64,000 nucleotides of DNA from Lachnospiraceae bacterium (GTDB lineage Bacteria > Bacillota > Clostridia > Lachnospirales > Lachnospiraceae), in NCBI GenBank assembly GCA_910574195.1, contig CAJTBF010000002.1:1-64000 (forward strand), read 5' to 3'. Under the pieces are notes generated by a model, which saw nothing but the letters and a program-made list of their open reading frames with translations, was not told where the DNA came from and searched no databases. The translations under genes and the position numbers were made by a program. Shown here piece after piece: positions 33,089-44,607 of the stretch (positions are counted from its first letter, which is position 1; each line of letters starts with the position of its first letter).

Positions 33089-36000
33089 ATGGAGAAAAAC
33101 AGAATTCGTCCCATCACAAACGGAAAAAGTTCACGTATGAGCTATTCCAGACAAAAAGAAGTATTAGAGATGCCGAATTTAATTGAAGTGCAGAAAGACT
33201 CTTATCAGTGGTTTCTGACTGACGGATTAAAAGAGGTTTTTGATGATATTTCTCCGATTGCTGATTACAGCGGTCATTTAAGTTTGGAATTTGTCGATTT
33301 CAGACTCTGCGAGGATGAAGTAAAGTACACGATTGAAGAGTGTAAGGAACGGGATGCAACGTATGCCGCGCCTCTGAAAGTGAGAGTTAGACTCTACAAT
33401 CGAGAGAATGATGAGATCAATGAACATGAGATTTTTATGGGTGATCTTCCGTTGATGACCAAGACAGGTACATTTGTAATCAATGGTGCGGAACGTGTAA
33501 TTGTAAGCCAGTTGGTTCGTTCTCCTGGTATCTATTATGGAATTGCCCATGATAAACTTGGGAAAGAACTATATTCTTCCACCGTGATTCCGAATAGAGG
33601 AGCATGGCTGGAATATGAGACAGACTCCAACGACGTATTTTATGTCCGTGTGGACCGGACGAGAAAGGTACCGATTACTGTGTTGATCCGTGCACTGGGA
33701 ATCGGAACGAATCCGGAGATTCTTGAGTTATTCGGAGAAGAGCCGAAGATTCTTGCGAGTTTTGGAAAGGACACTGCTGAGAACTATCAGGAGGGTCTGT
33801 TAGAGTTGTATAAAAAAATCCGTCCGGGTGAGCCGCTTGCCGTAGACAGTGCGGAAAGCCTGATCACCAGTATGTTCTTTGATGCAAGGCGTTACGATCT
33901 TGCCAAAGTAGGACGTTATAAGTTTAATAAGAAACTGGCACTCAGGAACCGTGTGAAGGGTCGTATTTTGGCGGAAGATGTGGTGAGTCCGATTACCGGG
34001 GAAGTGGTGGCAGAAGAAGGAATGAAGTTGACACCGGAGATTGCAGATGCGATTCAGAATTCCGGCGCTGCATTTTTATGGGTGCGGGGAGAAGACGACA
34101 GCCGTAATATTAAAGTGCTTTCCAATATGATGGTAGATTTGCGGGCGAGCGTGGACATTGATCCGAAGGAAGTAGGAGTTACCGAGCAGGTATACTATCC
34201 GGTGCTGGAAGGGCTTCTGGAAGAGAGCGGCGGCGATATCGAAGAATTAAAGGGGATGATCCGGCGGGATCTGCATGATCTGATCCCCAAGCATATCACG
34301 AAGGAAGATATTCTTGCGTCTATCAATTATAATATGCATCTGGAATATGGTATGGGCAATGACGATGACATTGACCATCTTGGCAATCGCCGGATTCGTG
34401 CCGTGGGTGAATTGCTTCAGAATCAGTATCGGATCGGACTTTCCAGATTGGAGAGAGTGGTTCGTGAACGAATGACCACACAAGATCAGGAGGGGATTTC
34501 CCCGCAGTCTCTGATTAATATTAAACCGGTGACAGCGGCTGTGAAGGAATTTTTCGGATCTTCCCAGTTGTCCCAGTTCATGGATCAGAATAATCCGCTG
34601 GGTGAGTTGACACACAAGCGTCGTCTCTCCGCATTGGGACCGGGGGGATTGTCCAGGGAACGTGCCGGATTTGAGGTGCGTGACGTTCATTATTCTCATT
34701 ATGGGAGAATGTGCCCGATTGAGACGCCCGAAGGTCCGAACATTGGATTGATCAATTCTCTGGCATGTTATGCAAGAATTAACCAGTATGGATTTGTAGA
34801 GGCGCCCTATCGTAAGATTGATAAATCCGATCCGGAGAATCCGGTAGTAACGGACGAAGTAGTCTATATGACGGCGGATGAAGAGGATTATTATCACGTG
34901 GCACAGGCGAACGAAGCGTTGGATGCGGAAGGACATTTTGTGCGGAAGAATGTATCCGGACGTTACCGGGAAGAGACGCAGGAATATGAGCGAAGCAAGT
35001 TTGACTTCATGGATGTGTCCCCGAAGATGGTGTTTTCCGTGGCGACGGCGCTGATTCCGTTCCTGGAAAATGACGACGCCAACCGGGCGCTGATGGGTTC
35101 AAACATGCAGCGGCAGGCGGTGCCGCTTCTGACGACGGAAGCGCCGGTGGTCGGAACCGGAATGGAAGTGAAGTCCGCAGTGGACTCCGGCGTCTGTATT
35201 GTGGCGGAGAAGGCCGGTGTGGTAGAACGTTCAACCTCTACCGAGATTATGGTACGGCACGACGACGGAAGTAAGAAAACTTACAAATTAACCAAGTTTT
35301 TGAGAAGTAATCAGAGTAACTGTTATAATCAGCGGCCGATTGTAGAGAAAGACGAGCGGGTAGAGGAAGGACAAGTGATCGCGGACGGTCCGTCTACCTC
35401 TAACGGTGAGATGGCGCTGGGAAAGAATCCTCTGATCGGATTTATGACCTGGGAAGGTTACAACTATGAGGATGCGGTTCTGCTGAGCGAACGTCTGGTA
35501 CAGGATGATGTCTATACTTCCGTGCATATTGAGGAATATGAGGCGGAGGCCAGAGACACCAAGCTGGGGCCGGAGGAGATCACCAGAGACATTCCGGGTG
35601 TCGGGGACGATGCTCTGAAAGATCTGGATGAGCGGGGAATCATTCGAATTGGTGCGGAGGTCCGTGCCGGAGACATTCTGGTAGGAAAAGTAACGCCGAA
35701 AGGCGAGACGGAACTGACGGCGGAAGAACGTCTGCTGCGTGCCATCTTCGGTGAGAAAGCGCGTGAGGTTCGGGATACTTCACTGAAAGTCCCCCATGGA
35801 GAATATGGAATTGTGGTGGATGCAAAAGTATTTACCAGGGAGAACGGTGACGAACTCTCTCCGGGGGTGAATCAGGCAGTACGAATCTATATTGCGCAGA
35901 AGAGGAAGATCTCTGTGGGTGATAAGATGGCAGGACGTCACGGAAACAAAGGTGTGGTTTCCCGTGTACTGCCGGTGGAAGATATGCCCTACCTTCCCAA

Positions 36001-36952
36001 TGGACGTCCGCTGGATATTGTGTTGAATCCGCTGGGCGTGCCGTCCCGTATGAATATTGGACAGGTGTTGGAGATTCATTTGAGTCTGGCGGCGAAAGCG
36101 CTGGGATTCAATATTTCCACGCCGGTATTTGACGGGGCGAACGAGGTAGATATTATGGATACTCTGGATCTGGCAAATGATTATGTCAATCTGGAGTGGG
36201 AGGAGTTCGAAAAGAAACATGGAGAGGAATTGCTCCCGGAAGTTTTGAACTATTTATCCGAGAACCGGGAGTATCGGAAAGTCTGGAAGGGGGTTCCGCT
36301 TTCACGCGACGGAAAAGTACGTCTGCGCGACGGTCGGACAGGAGAATTTTTTGACAGTCCGGTTACTATTGGGCACATGCATTATCTGAAACTGCATCAT
36401 CTGGTAGATGATAAGATCCATGCGCGTTCTACCGGACCATACTCTCTGGTTACACAGCAGCCGCTGGGTGGAAAAGCACAGTTCGGCGGACAGCGTTTCG
36501 GTGAGATGGAGGTTTGGGCACTGGAGGCATACGGTGCATCTTATACACTGCAGGAGATCCTGACGGTGAAATCGGACGATGTGATCGGACGTGTAAAGAC
36601 ATACGAGGCAATTATTAAGGGAGAGAATATTCCGGAACCGGGTATTCCGGAATCCTTCAAAGTACTCTTAAAGGAACTGCAGTCTCTTGCGCTGGATGTG
36701 CGCGTCCTGCGGGATGACAATACAGAAGTAGAGATCATGGAGACCGTAGATTATGGAGAGACCAATCTAAATTCTATTATCGAAGGCGACAGAAGATACG
36801 GCGGGGACGAATCTTACGAAAAACACGGCTACACGGAGCAGGAATTCGTGGACGGAGAACTGGAAGATGTAAAACCGGAGGAACTGGACGACAGTGAATT
36901 TGAGGAAGACGTGGAGATCGAATTTGACGAGTATTTTGACGATGTGGAATAG
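33089..36952 (+). CDS. rpoB: RNA polymerase beta subunit
   Basis: 1287 residues, the full-length beta subunit forming one half of the RNAP active cleft. The rifampicin region reads [20 protein letters not shown] then [17 protein letters not shown], wild-type at the usual resistance positions (Asp in FMDQN, His in THK, Ser in RLSALG). Later landmarks are [36 protein letters not shown] and the C-terminal [24 protein letters not shown] in shorter blocks, with an acidic tail. ATG 33089 follows aggag; ATG 33071 lies before that site. rpoC follows by 14 bp. Confidence 0.98.
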   Translation: MEKNRIRPITNGKSSRMSYSRQKEVLEMPNLIEVQKDSYQWFLTDGLKEVFDDISPIADYSGHLSLEFVDFRLCEDEVKYTIEECKERDATYAAPLKVRVRLYNRENDEINEHEIFMGDLPLMTKTGTFVINGAERVIVSQLVRSPGIYYGIAHDKLGKELYSSTVIPNRGAWLEYETDSNDVFYVRVDRTRKVPITVLIRALGIGTNPEILELFGEEPKILASFGKDTAENYQEGLLELYKKIRPGEPLAVDSAESLITSMFFDARRYDLAKVGRYKFNKKLALRNRVKGRILAEDVVSPITGEVVAEEGMKLTPEIADAIQNSGAAFLWVRGEDDSRNIKVLSNMMVDLRASVDIDPKEVGVTEQVYYPVLEGLLEESGGDIEELKGMIRRDLHDLIPKHITKEDILASINYNMHLEYGMGNDDDIDHLGNRRIRAVGELLQNQYRIGLSRLERVVRERMTTQDQEGISPQSLINIKPVTAAVKEFFGSSQLSQFMDQNNPLGELTHKRRLSALGPGGLSRERAGFEVRDVHYSHYGRMCPIETPEGPNIGLINSLACYARINQYGFVEAPYRKIDKSDPENPVVTDEVVYMTADEEDYYHVAQANEALDAEGHFVRKNVSGRYREETQEYERSKFDFMDVSPKMVFSVATALIPFLENDDANRALMGSNMQRQAVPLLTTEAPVVGTGMEVKSAVDSGVCIVAEKAGVVERSTSTEIMVRHDDGSKKTYKLTKFLRSNQSNCYNQRPIVEKDERVEEGQVIADGPSTSNGEMALGKNPLIGFMTWEGYNYEDAVLLSERLVQDDVYTSVHIEEYEAEARDTKLGPEEITRDIPGVGDDALKDLDERGIIRIGAEVRAGDILVGKVTPKGETELTAEERLLRAIFGEKAREVRDTSLKVPHGEYGIVVDAKVFTRENGDELSPGVNQAVRIYIAQKRKISVGDKMAGRHGNKGVVSRVLPVEDMPYLPNGRPLDIVLNPLGVPSRMNIGQVLEIHLSLAAKALGFNISTPVFDGANEVDIMDTLDLANDYVNLEWEEFEKKHGEELLPEVLNYLSENREYRKVWKGVPLSRDGKVRLRDGRTGEFFDSPVTIGHMHYLKLHHLVDDKIHARSTGPYSLVTQQPLGGKAQFGGQRFGEMEVWALEAYGASYTLQEILTVKSDDVIGRVKTYEAIIKGENIPEPGIPESFKVLLKELQSLALDVRVLRDDNTEVEIMETVDYGETNLNSIIEGDRRYGGDESYEKHGYTEQEFVDGELEDVKPEELDDSEFEEDVEIEFDEYFDDVE

Positions 36953-36966
36953 GAGGAGCCAACTAT

Positions 36967-39900
36967 ATGCCAATGAATAATGAAAAACAATATGAACCGC
37001 TGACATTTGACGCAATTAAAATCGGTCTGGCTTCACCGGATAAAATTATGGAGTGGTCGCGGGGAGAGGTTACCAAGCCGGAGACCATCAATTACAGAAC
37101 TCTGAAACCTGAAAAAGACGGGCTTTTCTGCGAGCGGATTTTTGGCCCCAGCAAGGACTGGGAGTGCCACTGTGGAAAATATAAAAAAATTCGTTACAAA
37201 GGCGTGGTATGTGACCGCTGTGGTGTGGAAGTAACAAAGTCTTCCGTGCGGCGGGAACGTATGGGGCATATTGCACTGGCGGCGCCGGTTTCTCACATCT
37301 GGTATTTCAAAGGAATTCCAAGCCGGATGGGATTGATTCTGGACATTTCTCCGCGTACCCTGGAACGGGTGCTGTATTTCGCATCTTATATTGTATTGGA
37401 CAAGGGAGAGACCGGTCTGCAGTATAAGCAGGTGCTTTCCGAGGCGGAATACCAGGAGGAAAAGGAAAAATGGGGCAGTCAGGCATTCCGTGTAGGGATG
37501 GGTGCAGAGGCGATTCAGGAACTTTTACAGGCCATTGATCTGGAAAAAGAATATGCGGAGCTTCAGACAGCGCTGGAAAATGCATCGGGGCAGAAGCGTG
37601 CCCGTATTGTAAAGCGTCTGGAAGTTGTGGAGGCATTCCGGGAGTCCGGGAACAAGCCGGAATGGATGATTCTGACGGCGATCCCGGTGATTCCGCCGGA
37701 TCTCCGCCCGATGGTACAGTTGGACGGCGGTCGTTTTGCGACTTCCGATCTGAATGATCTATACCGTCGGATCATCAATCGAAATAATCGTCTGAGACGT
37801 TTGCTGGAGCTGGGCGCGCCGGATATTATCGTCCGGAATGAAAAGCGGATGCTGCAGGAAGCGGTGGATGCGCTGATTGATAACGGACGCCGCGGACGTC
37901 CGGTAACAGGACCGGGAAATCGGGCGCTCAAGTCTCTTTCTGATATGTTAAAAGGAAAGTCGGGGCGCTTCCGTCAGAATCTGCTTGGAAAGCGTGTGGA
38001 TTATTCCGGACGTTCGGTTATCGTGGTAGGACCGGAGCTGAAAATTTATCAGTGCGGTCTGCCCAAAGAAATGGCCATTGAATTGTTTAAACCGTTTGTA
38101 ATGAAAGAGCTGGTTGCGAACAATACGGCGCACAATATCAAGAATGCGAAAAAAATGGTGGAAAGGCTGCAGCCGGAAGTATGGGATGTTCTGGAGGAGG
38201 TTATCAAAGAGCATCCGGTTATGCTGAACCGTGCCCCCACCTTGCATAGATTGGGAATTCAGGCGTTTGAGCCGATTCTGGTAGAAGGAAAGGCAATCAA
38301 GCTGCATCCGCTGGTATGTACGGCTTACAATGCGGACTTCGACGGGGACCAGATGGCAGTCCATGTTCCCTTGTCTGTGGAAGCACAGGCGGAGTGCCGT
38401 TTTCTCCTTCTTTCTCCGAACAATCTGCTGAAACCGTCCGACGGTGGTCCGGTAGCGGTTCCGTCACAGGATATGGTTCTCGGAATTTATTATCTGACAC
38501 AGGAACGCCCCGGTGCCAAGGGAGAAGGCATGTTCTTCAAGAGTGTGAGCGAAGCGATCCTGGCCTATGAAAACGGATACATTACGCTGCACTCCAGAAT
38601 CAAAGTGCGTGTCAGTAAAACACTGGCAGACGGTACGACAAAGAGCGGCATGATCGAAGCGACTCTGGGACGATTGTTGTTCAATGAGATCATTCCCCAG
38701 GATCTGGGATTCGTGGACCGTGAGGTGGAAGGCAATGAATTGCGTCTGGAAGTAGATTTCCACGTGGGCAAGAAGCAGTTAAAACAGATTCTGGAAAAAG
38801 TCATCAATACCCATGGGGCAACACAGACGGCGGAGGTGTTGGATGATGTGAAATCCATCGGATATAAATATTCCACCCGTGCGGCAATGACCGTATCCAT
38901 CTCGGATATGACGGTGCCGCCGCAGAAGCCGCAGATGATTCAGCATGCACAGGATACCGTGGATAAGATCACAAAGAATTATAAACGTGGTCTGATCACA
39001 GAAGAAGAGCGTTATAAAGAGGTTGTGGAAACCTGGAAGAGTACCGACGACAGTCTGACGGAAGCGCTGCTGAGTGGACTGGATAAATATAATAATATTT
39101 ATATGATGGCAGATTCCGGCGCCCGTGGTTCCGATAAGCAGATCAAGCAGCTTGCCGGAATGCGGGGATTGATGGCGGATACAACAGGTCGGACGATTGA
39201 ATTGCCTATCAAGTCTAATTTCCGGGAGGGATTGGACGTACTGGAATACTTTATGTCCGCGCACGGCGCCCGGAAAGGGTTGTCAGACACGGCGCTTCGT
39301 ACGGCTGACTCCGGATATCTGACCAGACGTCTGGTAGATGTCTCTCAGGAACTGATTATCCATGACAGCGATTGTGTGCAGGATACAGACAAAGAGATTC
39401 CGGGTATGTATGTGAAAGCATTCATGGATGGAAATGAAGAGATCGAGAGTCTGCAGGAACGTATCACGGGGCGTTTTTCCTGTGAGGATATCAAAGATAA
39501 AGACGGAAATGTTTTGGTGAAAGCCAACCATATGATCACACCGAGGCGGGCGGAGCGCGTCATGAAGAAGGGAGTGGATCAGAATGGAAGCAGACTGCAG
39601 CGGGTGAAGATCCGTACCATTCTGACTTGTAAATGTAAAAATGGTGTCTGCTCCAAGTGCTATGGCGCCAATATGGCGACCGGTGAAGCGGTGCAGGTCG
39701 GAGAAGCAGTGGGAATTATTGCAGCCCAGTCCATTGGGGAGCCGGGTACACAGCTCACTATGCGTACTTTCCATACCGGTGGTGTGGCCGGAGATGATAT
39801 TACCCAGGGTCTTCCTCGTGTGGAGGAGTTGTTTGAGGCGAGAAAGCCCAAGGGACTTGCAATCATTACGGAATTTGCAGGAACAGCGACACTGAGCGAT

Positions 39901-40722
39901 ACGAAGAAGAAACGGGAAGTGATTGTTACAAATGAAGAGACCGGAGAATCGAAAGCTTATCTGATTCCGTATGGTTCCCGCATCAAGGTGCAGGACGGCC
40001 AGGTTCTGGAGGCCGGTGACGAGCTGACAGAAGGAAGTGTGAATCCCCATGATATTCTGAAGATTAAAGGTTTGCGGGCAGCGCAGGATTATCTGCTTCG
40101 TGAAGTACAGCGTGTATATCGTCTGCAGGGTGTGGAAATCAACGATAAACATATCGAAGTAATTGTGCGCCAAATGCTCAAGAAAATTCGGATTGAGGAA
40201 AAGGGCGATTCGGAATTCCTGCCGGGCAGTATGGCAGACGTGCTGGAGTTCAATGAGGTAAATGAACAGCTTGCGGAAGAAGGAAAAGAAGTGGCGACCG
40301 GAGAACAGATCATGCTTGGTATTACGAAAGCGTCTCTGGCAACGGACTCCTTCCTGTCGGCGGCATCGTTCCAGGAGACCACAAAAGTTTTGACGGAAGC
40401 GGCGATCAAGGGCAAGATTGATAATTTGATTGGTCTGAAAGAAAATGTAATCATCGGAAAACATATTCCGGCTGGTACCGGTATGAAGAAGTATCGGGAT
40501 GTGCGGCTGAATACAGATGTGAAGCCGGAAGATGAGATTTCGTTTGAGGAAGAAGATCTGGAACTGCCGGAGGATCTGGAAGAGATGGCAGAGGCTGCCG
40601 GAATGCCGGAAGGGGAAGCTTCCCAGGACAGCCTGGCAGAAGATATGCCGGAAGACTTCGAAGAGGAAGATACGATGCTGGAAGAACTGATTGCGCTGGA
40701 TGAAGAGGATCCGGAGGAATAA
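36967..40722 (+). CDS. rpoC: RNA polymerase beta' subunit
   Basis: 1251 residues. The N-terminal zinc finger is [20 protein letters not shown]. The catalytic Mg2+ triad is in [12 protein letters not shown] near residue 458. The second zinc site is [13 protein letters not shown], the trigger-loop region follows [15 protein letters not shown], and the C-terminus ends in a long acidic tail ([14 protein letters not shown] onward). ATG follows aggaggag. It is co-transcribed with rpoB. Confidence 0.98.
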   Translation: MPMNNEKQYEPLTFDAIKIGLASPDKIMEWSRGEVTKPETINYRTLKPEKDGLFCERIFGPSKDWECHCGKYKKIRYKGVVCDRCGVEVTKSSVRRERMGHIALAAPVSHIWYFKGIPSRMGLILDISPRTLERVLYFASYIVLDKGETGLQYKQVLSEAEYQEEKEKWGSQAFRVGMGAEAIQELLQAIDLEKEYAELQTALENASGQKRARIVKRLEVVEAFRESGNKPEWMILTAIPVIPPDLRPMVQLDGGRFATSDLNDLYRRIINRNNRLRRLLELGAPDIIVRNEKRMLQEAVDALIDNGRRGRPVTGPGNRALKSLSDMLKGKSGRFRQNLLGKRVDYSGRSVIVVGPELKIYQCGLPKEMAIELFKPFVMKELVANNTAHNIKNAKKMVERLQPEVWDVLEEVIKEHPVMLNRAPTLHRLGIQAFEPILVEGKAIKLHPLVCTAYNADFDGDQMAVHVPLSVEAQAECRFLLLSPNNLLKPSDGGPVAVPSQDMVLGIYYLTQERPGAKGEGMFFKSVSEAILAYENGYITLHSRIKVRVSKTLADGTTKSGMIEATLGRLLFNEIIPQDLGFVDREVEGNELRLEVDFHVGKKQLKQILEKVINTHGATQTAEVLDDVKSIGYKYSTRAAMTVSISDMTVPPQKPQMIQHAQDTVDKITKNYKRGLITEEERYKEVVETWKSTDDSLTEALLSGLDKYNNIYMMADSGARGSDKQIKQLAGMRGLMADTTGRTIELPIKSNFREGLDVLEYFMSAHGARKGLSDTALRTADSGYLTRRLVDVSQELIIHDSDCVQDTDKEIPGMYVKAFMDGNEEIESLQERITGRFSCEDIKDKDGNVLVKANHMITPRRAERVMKKGVDQNGSRLQRVKIRTILTCKCKNGVCSKCYGANMATGEAVQVGEAVGIIAAQSIGEPGTQLTMRTFHTGGVAGDDITQGLPRVEELFEARKPKGLAIITEFAGTATLSDTKKKREVIVTNEETGESKAYLIPYGSRIKVQDGQVLEAGDELTEGSVNPHDILKIKGLRAAQDYLLREVQRVYRLQGVEINDKHIEVIVRQMLKKIRIEEKGDSEFLPGSMADVLEFNEVNEQLAEEGKEVATGEQIMLGITKASLATDSFLSAASFQETTKVLTEAAIKGKIDNLIGLKENVIIGKHIPAGTGMKKYRDVRLNTDVKPEDEISFEEEDLELPEDLEEMAEAAGMPEGEASQDSLAEDMPEDFEEEDTMLEELIALDEEDPEE

Positions 40723-40740
40723 GAACGATAGGCCGGATTC

Positions 40741-40773
40741 CATAACTATTTAGCCTATGGCTGGATAGTTATG
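40741..40773. repeat. Hairpin module shared with the 53161 repeat
   Basis: cataactat and atagttatg form a 9-bp stem preceded by aggccggattc. The same layout (aggccggattccgtaactat ... atagttacgg) occurs at 53263-53307. Confidence 0.65.
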
Positions 40774-40783
40774 ATAAGACCAT

Positions 40784-40820
40784 GAGGGGGAAGGAGAAGA
40801 AATACTCTTTCCCTCTTTTT
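40784..40820 (+). terminator. Terminator of rpoB-rpoC
   Basis: gagggggaaggag pairs imperfectly with ctctttccctc and is followed by T5. Confidence 0.75.
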
Positions 40821-40904
40821 GTGTCTGCGTTTTGAAAAGGAGCCGGCAACAGGCTTCTGAAAGAAAGCATAGGAAGAGAATATAGAAAAGAAAGGATAGA
40901 AAAT

Positions 40905-41501
40905 ATGGGAAAAAGAATTATTTTGGGTTCTGCATCTCCAAGAAGAAGAGAGCTTCTAAGGCAGATTGGCGTAGAGTTTGAAGTTATGGTAAGCAAAGGT
41001 GAGGAAAAGTATAAAAGTGCAGTTCCGGAAGAAATCGTAAAAGAGCTGGCACTGGAAAAAGCAGAAAATGTATCGGAAGAAATCGAAAAGTGTACAAAAA
41101 AAGATCTCGTGATTATTGGAGCGGATACCATTGTTGTGCTGGGCGGGGAGATTTTGGGGAAACCAGTGGACGAGGCGGATGCATTTCGTATGCTGAAAAG
41201 TCTGCAGGGAAGGGTGCATCGGGTATATACGGGAGTCGCTCTATTGGATTTCGATGCCAAAGGCAGGAAGCAAACCACAGTTCATGCCGAAAAGACAGAT
41301 GTGTACGTACATGAAATGGGACAGGAAGAAATCCGCCGTTACATTGCGACGAAGGAGTCAATGGATAAAGCCGGGGCATATGGGGTACAGGGAAAATTTG
41401 CATCTTATATTGACCGGATTGAAGGGGACTATTATAATGTGGTGGGACTGCCGATTGCCTATGTCTACCGGCAATTAAAGCAAACAGGGTGGGAGCAGTA
41501 A
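40905..41501 (+). CDS. maf: Maf family nucleotide pyrophosphatase
   Basis: A 198-residue house-cleaning enzyme hydrolysing non-canonical or modified NTPs, historically linked to septum inhibition. Motifs: ILGSASPRRRELLRQIG at the start, IGADTIVVLGGEILGKP with the catalytic Asp, GRVHRVYTGVAL, and YGVQGKFASYIDRIEGDYYNVVGLP in two blocks. ATG follows gaaaggataga. Its last 37 bp overlap the convergent metallopeptidase gene. Confidence 0.93.
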   Translation: MGKRIILGSASPRRRELLRQIGVEFEVMVSKGEEKYKSAVPEEIVKELALEKAENVSEEIEKCTKKDLVIIGADTIVVLGGEILGKPVDEADAFRMLKSLQGRVHRVYTGVALLDFDAKGRKQTTVHAEKTDVYVHEMGQEEIRRYIATKESMDKAGAYGVQGKFASYIDRIEGDYYNVVGLPIAYVYRQLKQTGWEQ

Positions 41502-42082
41502 TACAGGCTTGTTCCATGTTCCTTCAGCCATGTCTGCTGCTTTTTATAATCCGGCATGACGGAGGCTACCACCTGATAAAAAGCCGGGGAGTGATTCATC
41601 TCGATCCGGTGTGCCAGTTCATGGATCACAATATAATCGACAACCTCTTCCGGTGCAAAAATCAACCGCCAATTATAATTCAGATTGCCCGCACTACTGC
41701 AGCTTCCCCATCGTGTCTTCTGTTCACGAATGGAGATACGGCCGTAAGTAACGCGCAGGACGGATGCATAATGTGCGGTTTTTTTTGTGAAAATCCGGCG
41801 GGCCAATTCGATGTATCGGCGCCGTCTGGTCTCGGAAAAACGGGGCGGATCCGGCAACGTATTTTCTTTTGCTTCTTTTTGATGCTTTCGGATCCAATTT
41901 TCTTTTTCGGATAAAAAACGTTCAATCAATTCCTGTGATGTCTGTTTTGGAGCACGGACAAGGATCTGGCCTTTTGATGTCACTTGTATAGCCAGGGTTT
42001 TGCGGGAACTGTAGATCACTTCATATTCTACCGGGGAATGTTGCTGCCCTTTTGTTTTACAGGGATAAAGCAATGAATTCAT
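41465..42082 (-). CDS. YgjP-like M48-type metallopeptidase
   Basis: 205 residues. The zinc motif HExxH is in YIVIHELAHRIEMNHSPAFY (third ligand in the downstream His). It is preceded by the hallmark TRWGSCSSAGNLNYNWRL of the DUF45/YgjP (SprT/WLM-like) family. The role is uncertain. ATG 42082 (MNSLLYPCK) lies 7 nt after gaggtg; the longer frame to 42121 lacks a site. It is convergent and overlapping with maf. Confidence 0.82.
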   Translation of the reverse strand: MNSLLYPCKTKGQQHSPVEYEVIYSSRKTLAIQVTSKGQILVRAPKQTSQELIERFLSEKENWIRKHQKEAKENTLPDPPRFSETRRRRYIELARRIFTKKTAHYASVLRVTYGRISIREQKTRWGSCSSAGNLNYNWRLIFAPEEVVDYIVIHELAHRIEMNHSPAFYQVVASVMPDYKKQQTWLKEHGTSLYYCSHPVCFNCR

Positions 42083-42229
42083 TATAGGCACCTCAATGGG
42101 AAGACGCCTGCAGATACTCAAATGGAGTTTGCAAATGGCGCTGTTATTTTTTGTTATGCAATGAGTTTTACGATTTGTTTCCTGGTGTCATTATAACATC
42201 TGTTTATGATAATCACAATTTGATCTTTC

Positions 42230-42310
42230 GTAACAGTTCAACCCAGGACTTTGCACTTACTGCAAATTCCGTAAGAACACATCATAGTTGGAATAGAATC
42301 CGGCCTCTTT
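42230..42310. repeat. Dispersed repeat REP2, copy 2
   Basis: It starts gtaacagttcaacccagga, with actttgcacttactgcaaat, cgtaagaacacatcatagtt and ggaatagaatccggcctc. The downstream hairpin module is cut short compared with the 53161 copy. It lies in the gap before the IbrA-like gene. The rest of 42083-42499 shows an AT-rich promoter-like tataat near 42370 and no gene. Confidence 0.85.
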
Positions 42311-42499
42311 CTTTTTTTCTTGTCGTATTCTGTTGAATTTCCTGTTTTTCTATGGTACTCTAACAAACATATATAATTTCCAAAATATGGTAAAAGTGAT
42401 AAAAACTCAGAAAAGCGTAAAAATCGACATATAGACTTGCAGATTGATTGATACGCGGGCGAGTGGAGTGGCAAACAGAAAAAATCAGGGAGAATAAAA

Positions 42500-43831
42500 A
42501 TGGTACGGGAATACTTGGAGCAAGATGTATATACGGCATTGCAGGACCGACTGAAATTGCTTTTCAGGGAATTCGAGAACATTTATATTTCTTTTTCAGG
42601 AGGAAAAGACAGCGGCCTGCTCTTGAATCTGGTACTGGATTTTCAGAAGAGGTATTATCCGGATCGTAAAATCGGTGTATTTCATCAGGATTTTGAAGCG
42701 CAGTACACACTGACCACGGAATATGTGGAGAGAACTTTCGAAAGAATTAAGGATCGGGTGGAGGCTTACTGGGTATGTCTGCCTATGGCTACACGGACGG
42801 CCGTGAGCAGCTATGAAATGTACTGGTATCCATGGGATGATACGAAAGAAGAACTGTGGGTGAGAAAGATGCCGCGGAAGGATTATGTCATTCATTTGGA
42901 GAATAATCCAATCTTTACGTATCGTTACCGGATGCATCAGGAAGATCTGGCCAAGCAGTTCGGGCGTTGGTACAGATTAACTCATGGAAATAAGAAGACA
43001 GTATGCCTGCTGGGAATGCGTGCAGTAGAGTCTCTGCAGAGATACAGTGGATTTCTGAATAAAAAGTACGGTTATCAGGGCGAATGCTGGATCAGCAGAC
43101 AATTTAAGAATGTCTGGTGCGCCTCACCTCTTTATGACTGGTCGGCGCAGGATGTCTGGCATGCAAATTATCAGTTTCAATATGACTATAATCATCTGTA
43201 TGATCTTTACTATAAAGCTGGATTGAAAGTTTCTCAGATGCGTGTGGCCTCTCCATTTAACGATTATTCTAAGGATGCATTAAACCTTTATCGGGTGATT
43301 GATCCTGAAATCTGGGTAAAGCTGGTGGGACGGGTACAGGGAGCCAATTTCGGCAGTATTTACGGAAGAACAAAGGCTATGGGATACCGGAAAGTAACCC
43401 TGCCGGAAGGACATACATGGCGGTCCTATACGCTGTTTCTCCTGGAAACACTTCCGGTGCGTCTGCGAAATAATTATATAAAAAAATTTAAAAGTTCCAT
43501 TGAATTTTGGCATAAAACAGGAGGCGGGTTGGACGAGGAAGCGATACAGGAGTTAGAGGAGCATGGATACAGGATCCAGAGAAATGGGGTTTCTAATTAT
43601 ACCCTGAATAAAAAATCGAGGGTGATCTTTTTGGGAAGGATTCCGGACGATACAGATGATATTAAGTCGACGAAGGATATCCCCAGTTGGAAACGGATGT
43701 GTTACTGTATTCTGAAAAATGATCATATCTGTCGATTTATGGGATTTGGTATGACAAGGGAACAGCAGAAACGGATTGATATGATTCGGAAGGAATACAA
43801 AAGTGTGGAGGAGATGTATTATGGAGTATAA
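42500..43831 (+). CDS. IbrA-like PAPS-reductase family protein (DUF3440)
   Basis: 443 residues. The ATP-pyrophosphatase P-loop is ISFSGGKDSGLLL near residue 33, with GVFHQDFEAQY and later GMRAVESLQR, CASPLYDWSAQDVW. This is the PAPS reductase/DUF3440 pattern of IbrA, found with a ParB-like partner. In E. coli IbrA/IbrB activate eib genes; the chemistry is unknown. The N-type ATPase suggests adenylation or thiolation of a nucleic acid or cofactor (inference). ATG 42500 follows aggga. The next gene overlaps by 11 bp. Confidence 0.82.
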   Translation: MVREYLEQDVYTALQDRLKLLFREFENIYISFSGGKDSGLLLNLVLDFQKRYYPDRKIGVFHQDFEAQYTLTTEYVERTFERIKDRVEAYWVCLPMATRTAVSSYEMYWYPWDDTKEELWVRKMPRKDYVIHLENNPIFTYRYRMHQEDLAKQFGRWYRLTHGNKKTVCLLGMRAVESLQRYSGFLNKKYGYQGECWISRQFKNVWCASPLYDWSAQDVWHANYQFQYDYNHLYDLYYKAGLKVSQMRVASPFNDYSKDALNLYRVIDPEIWVKLVGRVQGANFGSIYGRTKAMGYRKVTLPEGHTWRSYTLFLLETLPVRLRNNYIKKFKSSIEFWHKTGGGLDEEAIQELEEHGYRIQRNGVSNYTLNKKSRVIFLGRIPDDTDDIKSTKDIPSWKRMCYCILKNDHICRFMGFGMTREQQKRIDMIRKEYKSVEEMYYGV

Positions 43832-44345
43832 AAGCCCGGTATATAAAGTGATTGCAGTTCCGATTGAAAAAGTCAAGCCGAATACATATAATCCAAATAC
43901 GGTGGCGCCGCCGGAGATGAAGCTGCTCTATGAAAGTGTAAAAAACGATGGTTACACGATGCCGATTGTCTGTTATTATGACAAGGAGGCGGACGAGTAT
44001 ATCATTGTGGACGGGTTCCACCGCTATCGGATTATGCTGGAATATCCGGATATTTATGAGAGAGAAAACGGAATGCTTCCGGTCTCCGTGATTCATAAGC
44101 CGCTGGCACAGAGAATGGCAAGTACAATTCGTCATAATCGTGCCAGAGGGAGTCATGATGTGGATTTGATGAGCAATATTGTAAAAGAACTTCATGAATT
44201 AGGACGCTCCGATGCATGGATTTCCCGCCATTTGGGTATGGACAGGGATGAGATTCTTCGTCTGAAACAAATTACGGGGCTGGCGGCGTTGTTCAAGGAT
44301 GTAAAATTCGGACAGGCATGGAGGCCGGCGGATGAGGAGGAATAA
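43821..44345 (+). CDS. IbrB-like ParB/sulfiredoxin-fold protein
   Basis: 174 residues. The ParB N-terminal-type domain reads VPIEKVKPNTYNPNTVAPPEMKLL, MPIVCYYD, IIVDGFHRYRIM (nucleotide-binding GxHR-like) and STIRHNRARGSHDVD. A short helix-turn-helix-like segment follows (WISRHLGMDRDEILRL). ATG 43821 lies inside the IbrA 3' end after ggagg, so the two genes are translationally coupled and probably make a complex. Confidence 0.82.
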   Translation: MEYKSPVYKVIAVPIEKVKPNTYNPNTVAPPEMKLLYESVKNDGYTMPIVCYYDKEADEYIIVDGFHRYRIMLEYPDIYERENGMLPVSVIHKPLAQRMASTIRHNRARGSHDVDLMSNIVKELHELGRSDAWISRHLGMDRDEILRLKQITGLAALFKDVKFGQAWRPADEEE

Positions 44346-44464
44346 GGGGCTGGCGGCTATCCGGACAGGACATATATCCTCCGTCACCAGGCAGCGCAGT
44401 GTCTGGTGCGGTGTGAGCAGTAACACCGGGCGCACAATAACAAAGATTTCTTTCTGGTGAATGG

Positions 44465-44493
44465 TTGACGCGGGAAAAGCGTTTTGCTAAAAT
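44465..44493 (+). promoter_or_regulatory. Sigma-A promoter upstream of the XRE gene
   Basis: ttgacg (44465-44470), 17 bp, then taaaat (44488-44493). The region 44346-44464 has hairpins but no gene. This promoter separates the XRE gene from ibrAB. Confidence 0.7.
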
Positions 44494-44607
44494 AGAAAAG
44501 GAAAACAAAAGATTTATGTAGAAACAATATTGTTTCTATTGGAATAGATCCGGAAGAGAAACATTCATTTTGCTGTAATGATTGCAGGACGCCTGAGGAG
44601 GAAGAAT

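Noticed and set aside
34480-34680. Rifampicin-resistance changes in rpoB
   Set aside because: The region matches the sensitive consensus at the main resistance positions.
39283-40743. 486-aa ORF antisense to rpoC
   Set aside because: It is a shadow frame of a highly conserved gene with no plausible protein features.
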